64,000 nucleotides of DNA from NCBI GenBank assembly GCA_963803755.1, contig CAWDNP010000003.1:62001-126000 (forward strand), given 5' to 3'. The stretch comes from CAVUPF01 sp963803755 (GTDB taxonomy: Bacteria; Actinomycetota; Thermoleophilia; Solirubrobacterales; 70-9). A program made the translations under genes and the position numbers. The notes beneath the pieces were generated by a model. It saw only the letters and a list, made by a program, of their open reading frames with translations. It was not told the DNA's origin and did not search any database. Positions 59,364 to 64,000 of the stretch are shown here, one piece after another; position 1 is the first letter of the stretch, and each line of letters starts with the position of its first letter.

Positions 59364-60991
59364 TACTTGAACTGGAAGCTCGTCAGGTCGTCCTCGAAGG
59401 TCGGGTTCCAGATCACCTTTCCGAGGTTGATCGAGCTGGAGACGAAGGTCGAGAGTTTCTCGCTTCCGTAGGGCGCCCACGGCGCCTGTTCCATGTAGGA
59501 CTTGTCGAGTCCCGCGTACTGCTTTTCCTGCTTGGGCCCGAGGGGTTCTTCGCCAAGCCGCTTGATCTCCTTGTTCAGCGAGGGGACGTCGAGCTGGGAG
59601 AGGTTCCCGTTGTTCGTCGGCAGGATGCTTTCGCTGGAGAGCAGCGGCTGGAAGAAGTCGTTCGGGTGCGGGTAGTCCTCGAACCAGTCGGACCAGCCGG
59701 TGTCCAATTCCGGCGTCGAGAGGTTGCCGATCACCGCGAAGTAGTTGTCGGCGTTGACGACTTTCAGCTTCGGGTTGAAGCCGAGTTTCTTCAGCACGTC
59801 CTGGTAGTAGGCGGCGGCTTCGCTGTTTTCGGTTTCGCTGTCGGTCCAGACCGTGATGTTGCGATCAGAGGGATTGGCTTCCTTGATCAGCGCCTCCGCC
59901 TTGGCCATGTTGTGCGGGTAGAGCTCGAACTTCTTGTACCCTGGCATCCCTGGCGGCAGGATCTGCTGACCGGGCGAGAGCTGACCGGCGTAGATCCGCT
60001 CCAGGGCTTCGGCGTCGACCGCGTAGTTGACCGCCTGGCGGACCTTGAGGTCATTGAACGGCGGTTTCGTCGTGTTCATCCAGAAGTAGTAGACGCTGAT
60101 CGTCGGCTCGCTCCGGAACTGGGCGCCTTCGTACTTGCTCTTCACTTCCGAATAGCGAGCGGGGGGTGGGGGGTTCTCCATCCAGTCGAATTTTCCCTGC
60201 TCGACGTCGTCGACCTGGGTCGAGCGGTTGTGAATCACCGTGATGTCGATCTTGTCGACGTGCCCGCTGGGCAGTTCGGGCATCAGCTTCGCGTTGTTCT
60301 TGAGCCACTCCGGGTTGCGTACGTAGGACCAGCTGCGGCCAGGGTCGGAGCTGGCAATCACATAAGGCCCGGTGGCGGGCGGGGGGTGGGGGGACTGGTC
60401 TTTCGCCGGAGTGCCGGGCGGCACCGGAGCGACGAACATCATTGCCAGCTCGTTGGTGAAGGTGCCTCGAGGCTTGACCAGGTGGATGACGATTTCCCCG
60501 GTCTTGTCGTTGGTCACAATGCCGGGGATCCCGCCGCTCTTCGTCTTCTGGAACTTTTCGGCCCCGACGATGTCGGTGTAGAACGGGGAGCCGCCGGAGT
60601 TAACCTTGAACAGGCGTTCGACCGCGAAGGTGAAGTCGGAAGCCTTGACGGGGGCGCCGTTGGAGTACTTCAGTCCCTTGCGCAGGAAGAGCGTGTAGGT
60701 CTTGCCTCCGTCGGTGATCTTCGGCAGTGCTTTGGCGAGGCCGGGGACCACTTTGCTTCCAGCGGCGCCGCTCGCGTGGGCGTAGGTGAGCAGCGGGATG
60801 TAGGTGTTGTACATCGCCGTCCATCCTTCGACCGTGTAGGAGAGCTGGGGGTCGAGGTAATCGGGGAACGACGAGTAGGTGCCCAGCAACGTGCCGCCTT
60901 CCTTGCCGCCCGAGCTACCGCAGGCGGCAAGACCCAGCGCCGCGAATACTGCAAACCCCCCCACCGCGAGAATCGCACCCAGCTTCTTCAA
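59363..60991 (-). CDS. oppA: Oligopeptide-binding lipoprotein (OppA, SBP family 5)
   Basis: 542 residues. Signal with lipobox LAAC (Cys24), then GGTLLGTYSSFPDYLDPQLS, a family-5 pattern 'FTFAVERLFKVNSGGSPFYT', 'LKVRQAVNYAVDAEALERIY' and PPGMPGYKKFELYPHNMAKA. It captures peptides or other solutes outside the cell and delivers them to OppBC. It is the first gene of the importer operon. The specificity (peptides, nickel chelates or glycosides) is not fixed by sequence. Confidence 0.92.
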   Translation of the reverse strand: MKKLGAILAVGGFAVFAALGLAACGSSGGKEGGTLLGTYSSFPDYLDPQLSYTVEGWTAMYNTYIPLLTYAHASGAAGSKVVPGLAKALPKITDGGKTYTLFLRKGLKYSNGAPVKASDFTFAVERLFKVNSGGSPFYTDIVGAEKFQKTKSGGIPGIVTNDKTGEIVIHLVKPRGTFTNELAMMFVAPVPPGTPAKDQSPHPPPATGPYVIASSDPGRSWSYVRNPEWLKNNAKLMPELPSGHVDKIDITVIHNRSTQVDDVEQGKFDWMENPPPPARYSEVKSKYEGAQFRSEPTISVYYFWMNTTKPPFNDLKVRQAVNYAVDAEALERIYAGQLSPGQQILPPGMPGYKKFELYPHNMAKAEALIKEANPSDRNITVWTDSETENSEAAAYYQDVLKKLGFNPKLKVVNADNYFAVIGNLSTPELDTGWSDWFEDYPHPNDFFQPLLSSESILPTNNGNLSQLDVPSLNKEIKRLGEEPLGPKQEKQYAGLDKSYMEQAPWAPYGSEKLSTFVSSSINLGKVIWNPTFEDDLTSFQFK

Positions 60992-60992
60992 C

Positions 60993-62297
60993 TCAGGACC
61001 TCCGGGTAGTCGGACCGGACGAAGCTCCCCCAGCGATCAACTCCACCACAATCTCGTCGCCCACGTCAAGGCTCGCTGGATTGGCTCCGGTCACGCGTTC
61101 GGGCCATTGTCCACCAAGGAGCGGCGTCGCCACCGCGACTATGGCCATGACCCCGATCCCGGCGAAGAGGAACGTGGCCCGCGGCCCCTGACTGGCGGCG
61201 ATCAAGCCGCCGAGGACGTAGCCGAGGCCCGGCGCCGCCGAGCCGATCGATTCGAGCACGCTGATCACGCGCGCCTGCATCCTCGGTGCCGTCAGCTCCT
61301 GGACGGCGCTAATCACGGCGACCCACTGCACGCCGTTGCCGGAGCCCCCGACGGCGGAGGCCACGCAGGCGACCGCCAGGGTCTGCGCCCCGGCCATGCC
61401 CAGGTAGCCGGCGCCGATCGCCAGCGTGCTGAAGAGCAGCATCAGCGAGAGCGGCGCTCGCCGCAGGGTGGCGAAGACGACGCTCCCCAAAACCATCCCG
61501 GCTCCCCAGCTGCCGAGCATCAGGCCGTATCCGGTGTCGCCGGCGCCCAGCGTTTCCTTCGCGTAGATCACCTCGATCGGGATCACCGCCGAGAAGAAGA
61601 CGAACGCCGCGCCCTGCGCCCCCAGCAGCCGCCGCAGCGTGCGGTTTCCGCGGATGTAGGAAAGGCCGGCGCGCACCTGCTCGCGGAGCTGGCCGGGCTC
61701 GGGCTCGGCCTGGGGCAACGGCCCCGCGGTCAGCAGGATCCAGGCGATCGCGTAGAAGGAGCCGGCGTCCAGCAGCAGCGCCGACTGGACGCCGAAGGCA
61801 GCCACCACCACTCCTGCCACCGCCGGCCCCACCGCCGCGCCGCCGGTGAAGGCGACGTTGAGGATCGCGTTCCCGGCGCGCAACTCGCCCTCGGGCTCCA
61901 GCATAGCGGCGGTCACCGCGCGGGTCAGCGTCTTGGCCGTCAGCGCGAGGGTGCTGTCGATTGCGGCCACGGCGACGACGACCGGCAGCGAGAAATGTCC
62001 AGCTAGCAGCGCCAGGGCGCCGAAGGCCGCCGCCTCCGCGGCGTAGATCGACGGCAGCACCAAACGCGGCGGGGGCCGCTCCAGGCGGGCGACGAAGACG
62101 GGGATCAGCAGCGCCGGCAGGAAGCCGGTTCCCAGGAAGAGCAGTGCCGTGGCCAGGGCGCTGCCGGTCAGCTCGAAGACGAGCACCGAGAGGGCGACGA
62201 TGCCGAGCCAGTCGCCCATCTCGTTGACCGCGTAGGAGATGGCGAGCCGGCGAAAGACCGGGCGCCGCAGCGGGTCTCGCAGGCGTGGGCTACTCAT
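60993..62297 (-). CDS. MFS exporter (MFS_3 / DHA3-like)
   Basis: 434 residues with about 12 helices: 'RRLAISYAVNEMGDWLGIVA', AMLEPEGELRAGNAILNVAF, 'TGGAAVGPAVAGVVVAAFGV', 'MQARVISVLESIGSAAPGLG'. This resembles the enterobactin/macrolide exporter group (EntS, MefA). It is just upstream of oppA on the same strand (1 base between), so it may be transcribed with the importer, an odd mixture of export and import. The 5' region is discussed separately. Confidence 0.83.
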   Translation of the reverse strand: MSSPRLRDPLRRPVFRRLAISYAVNEMGDWLGIVALSVLVFELTGSALATALLFLGTGFLPALLIPVFVARLERPPPRLVLPSIYAAEAAAFGALALLAGHFSLPVVVAVAAIDSTLALTAKTLTRAVTAAMLEPEGELRAGNAILNVAFTGGAAVGPAVAGVVVAAFGVQSALLLDAGSFYAIAWILLTAGPLPQAEPEPGQLREQVRAGLSYIRGNRTLRRLLGAQGAAFVFFSAVIPIEVIYAKETLGAGDTGYGLMLGSWGAGMVLGSVVFATLRRAPLSLMLLFSTLAIGAGYLGMAGAQTLAVACVASAVGGSGNGVQWVAVISAVQELTAPRMQARVISVLESIGSAAPGLGYVLGGLIAASQGPRATFLFAGIGVMAIVAVATPLLGGQWPERVTGANPASLDVGDEIVVELIAGGASSGPTTRRS

Positions 62298-62749
62298 TAC
62301 TTGGTCGGATCCGCTAGGGGTTTATGCACAAGATTCCTTGCAGATGCACGAGTTTTCGCCAGGTTGTGCTACAAACTTGCCAGCAAGGCGAAAGGTTCTC
62401 GCCCCAACTTGAACTGGATGCAGCTACGGGCTTCGACGAAGGGAAGGCACATGGGCTACAAGCGTTAGATCTTCCAGAGACAGCGGACGCTACTGTGTTC
62501 GCTCTGCAAGAGGGGCGCCTTCGGGGCGCCCTTCGTGCGTTCTGGGCCCGTTTTCGCGTCTCTCCGCAATTTGCAAGGCGCTGGCCAACTGGTCTAAACG
62601 CCTTGCCTGGGTAGGACAGAGCGTCTACCGTGGGAAGGCAGGTCTCCACCCGCGATACGCACGACTGTTGCCAGTCGCAGGGAACTCCGTCGTTCAAGGA
62701 ATTCCCAGAGCTGAGGCGGTCGCGCGAAACCGCGGCTCCGGACGTGACC
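62298..62749. other. Divergent intergenic region with hairpins and a B12-box-like sequence
   Basis: 450 bases without a trusted gene. A GC hairpin GGGCGCC…GGCGCCC lies at 62513-62531. From 62637 to 62745 several perfect stems follow: CGACTG/CAGTCG (62662-62677), GGGAA/TTCCC (62680-62706) and GCGGT/ACCGC. On the minus strand 62647-62637 reads GGAGACCTGCC, the core of the cobalamin B12 box. It may be a structured leader RNA, but I cannot assign a class. Confidence 0.35.
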
Positions 62750-64000
62750 ATGGAAAACGATCGGCCCACACGCCTAAGTCGTGCCCTGACCTTGGCGGGT
62801 CTGGTTCTCGTGGCTGCAGTCGCCGCCTGGCGCGCGCCGGAGTCCAACTGGGATCCGGCCCTTTTCGGCATCCTGCTCAGTTTCGCCGTCTTCAGCGACC
62901 TGACCGCGATCGAAACGGACTCGCTGAAGATCTCGGGCAGCTTCCTGGCCGTCGTCCTCGCGATCGTTTTCCTCGGCGGAGCGGCGGCGGCGGCGATCGG
63001 CGTCCTCTCGATCCTCGCCGGCTGGCTCCACTGGCGCGAGCCCCTGCACGACCTCTGGGTCAATGCGCTGACCTACGCCTTTTTCCCGCTGGTTTGCGGG
63101 ATCGGCTTCCACGAAGTCGTCGCCTCGTCGCAGATCACCTCGTTGGAGCCGACCTTCTACGTGCTCGTCTTCAGCGTCTTCCTGGTCGCGCTGGCGATCA
63201 ACTTCTCCTGCATCGCCGCCTACACCTGCTACCTGGAGCGCAGCTCCTTCGCCGGGAAGGTCCGCACGGCGCTGTTCCCGCTGCTCCCCTCGGAGTTGGC
63301 GGCGGCGCTGATGACGGTCGGGGTGGCCTTCCTCTACGTGCAGATCGGCCTGGCCGGGATCGCCCTCTTCGGCATCGTGCTGGTCACCTTCCAGTACCTG
63401 CTCGGCGCCTTGATTAAGTCGCAGGAGCGTGCCGAGGAGCTGGAGGTGCGGACCAAGCAGCTCGCCAGCTTCCAGGTCGGGATGTTGAGCGCGATGCTGC
63501 GCACGCTCGATCTGCGCGACCAGATGACTGCCCGCCACAGCGCCGCCGTGGCCCGCTACTCGCGGGCGATCGCCCAGCGGGCCGGCTACTCGCGCCAGGA
63601 GGAGGAGCTGGTCCACATCGCCGCGCTGCTGCACGACATCGGCAAGTTCATCCTCCCCGACCGCATCCTCAAGGCAAACGTGCCGCTGACGGACGAGGAC
63701 TGGATGTTGATCCGTCGCCACCCCCAGCAGGGAGCCCGCGTCGTCTCCTCGCTCGACGGCTACGGGCCGGTCGCCGAGATCATCCTCGCCCACCACGAGC
63801 GGATCGACGGCAAGGGCTACCCGCGCGGCCTGTCCGGCGACGACATCCCCGAGCTGGCACGGATCATCTCCGTTGCCGACACCTATGACGTGATGACTGC
63901 CCGCGACTCCTACCGCTCCCCGACCACCGCCTACGAGGCGATGCAGGAGTTGCGCAGGGTCGCCGGCAAGCAGCTCGACGCCCGCTTCGTCGAGATCTTC
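62750..64000 (+). CDS. HD-GYP domain phosphodiesterase (partial, runs off the window)
   Basis: At least 417 codons with no stop. The N-terminal half is a membrane domain of about six helices (RALTLAGLVLVAAVAAW, LAVVLAIVFLGGAAAAAIGV, 'LITVGVAFLYV'-like segments), then a short linker helix (SQERAEELEVRTKQLASFQV) and the HD-GYP domain: DQMTARHSAAVARYSRAIAQ, LLHDIGKFILPDRIL, HPQQGARVVSSL, LAHHERIDGKGYPRGLSGDD, 'IISVADTYDVMTARDSYRSP'. It hydrolyses cyclic-di-GMP. GTG 62744 is an alternative start; no ribosome site is evident. Confidence 0.87.
   Translation, partial: MENDRPTRLSRALTLAGLVLVAAVAAWRAPESNWDPALFGILLSFAVFSDLTAIETDSLKISGSFLAVVLAIVFLGGAAAAAIGVLSILAGWLHWREPLHDLWVNALTYAFFPLVCGIGFHEVVASSQITSLEPTFYVLVFSVFLVALAINFSCIAAYTCYLERSSFAGKVRTALFPLLPSELAAALMTVGVAFLYVQIGLAGIALFGIVLVTFQYLLGALIKSQERAEELEVRTKQLASFQVGMLSAMLRTLDLRDQMTARHSAAVARYSRAIAQRAGYSRQEEELVHIAALLHDIGKFILPDRILKANVPLTDEDWMLIRRHPQQGARVVSSLDGYGPVAEIILAHHERIDGKGYPRGLSGDDIPELARIISVADTYDVMTARDSYRSPTTAYEAMQELRRVAGKQLDARFVEIF

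Noticed and set aside
62650..62749. Cyclic-di-GMP riboswitch before the HD-GYP gene
   Set aside because: The conserved GEMM core sequences are not present; only generic hairpins and a B12-box-like core on the other strand were seen.

Overview
The window is high-GC DNA with dense, often overlapping genes. It probably comes from an actinobacterium of the Thermoleophilia/Solirubrobacterales type. This is inferred from the actinobacterial-style SOS box, the PilZ-tailed GT2 synthase, the many secreted Lipoprotein_15 and fibronectin-like proteins sharing an 'AGAKALKKAKGHKLKLK' tail, and several leaderless-looking promoters. No rRNA is present to confirm it.

Layout. 0-5 kb: a HAD hydrolase tail, cyclopropane-fatty-acid synthase and a divergent fatty-acid desaturase (membrane lipid tailoring), and a large membrane protein. 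4.9-11.4 kb: a kdp potassium-uptake operon in the unusual order F-A-C-B-D(N-terminal part only)-USP. 11.4-17 kb: a broken metallo-hydrolase, a universal stress protein, a subtilase, tadA, two tRNA-Ser genes and a cellulose-synthase-like glycosyltransferase. 17-22.6 kb: MFS pump, metallo-hydrolase, MarR regulator and MMPL exporter with a palindromic operator. 22.7-33 kb: an accessory island of secreted proteins (four Lipoprotein_15 proteins, two fibronectin-like proteins, an NHL-type lipoprotein and an orphan secreted protein) interrupted by an IS110 element. 33-36 kb: PadR, an ArsR-AHSA1 pair and a PIG-V-like mannosyltransferase. 36-39 kb: tRNA-Thr, an E1-like (ThiF/MccB-type) enzyme preceded by a 19-codon ORF and a strong terminator, an HTH regulator and a family-5 uracil-DNA glycosylase. 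39-47.5 kb: MMPL exporter, pgsA, folE2, the principal sigma factor, tRNA-Tyr, MerR and a double-length dCTP deaminase. 47.5-52 kb: dienelactone hydrolase and a four-gene efflux operon (MFS-MerR-ABC ATPase-ABC permease). 52-55.5 kb: a LexA-boxed, intein-split radical SAM protein beside an ATP-dependent DNA ligase. 55.5-62.3 kb: a complete five-gene oligopeptide ABC importer and an MFS pump. The end holds the start of an HD-GYP protein.

The most noteworthy points are: (i) the 19-residue peptide ORF, terminator and E1-like enzyme with a PqqD-like N-terminal domain, which resembles a microcin C type or other RiPP locus; (ii) an intein inserted exactly at the third Fe-S cysteine of a radical SAM protein whose start codon sits in a perfect SOS palindrome; (iii) the cluster of Lipoprotein_15 proteins; and (iv) a large number of apparent frameshifts in conserved genes, including the likely essential pgsA, which points to indel errors in the assembly rather than true decay.
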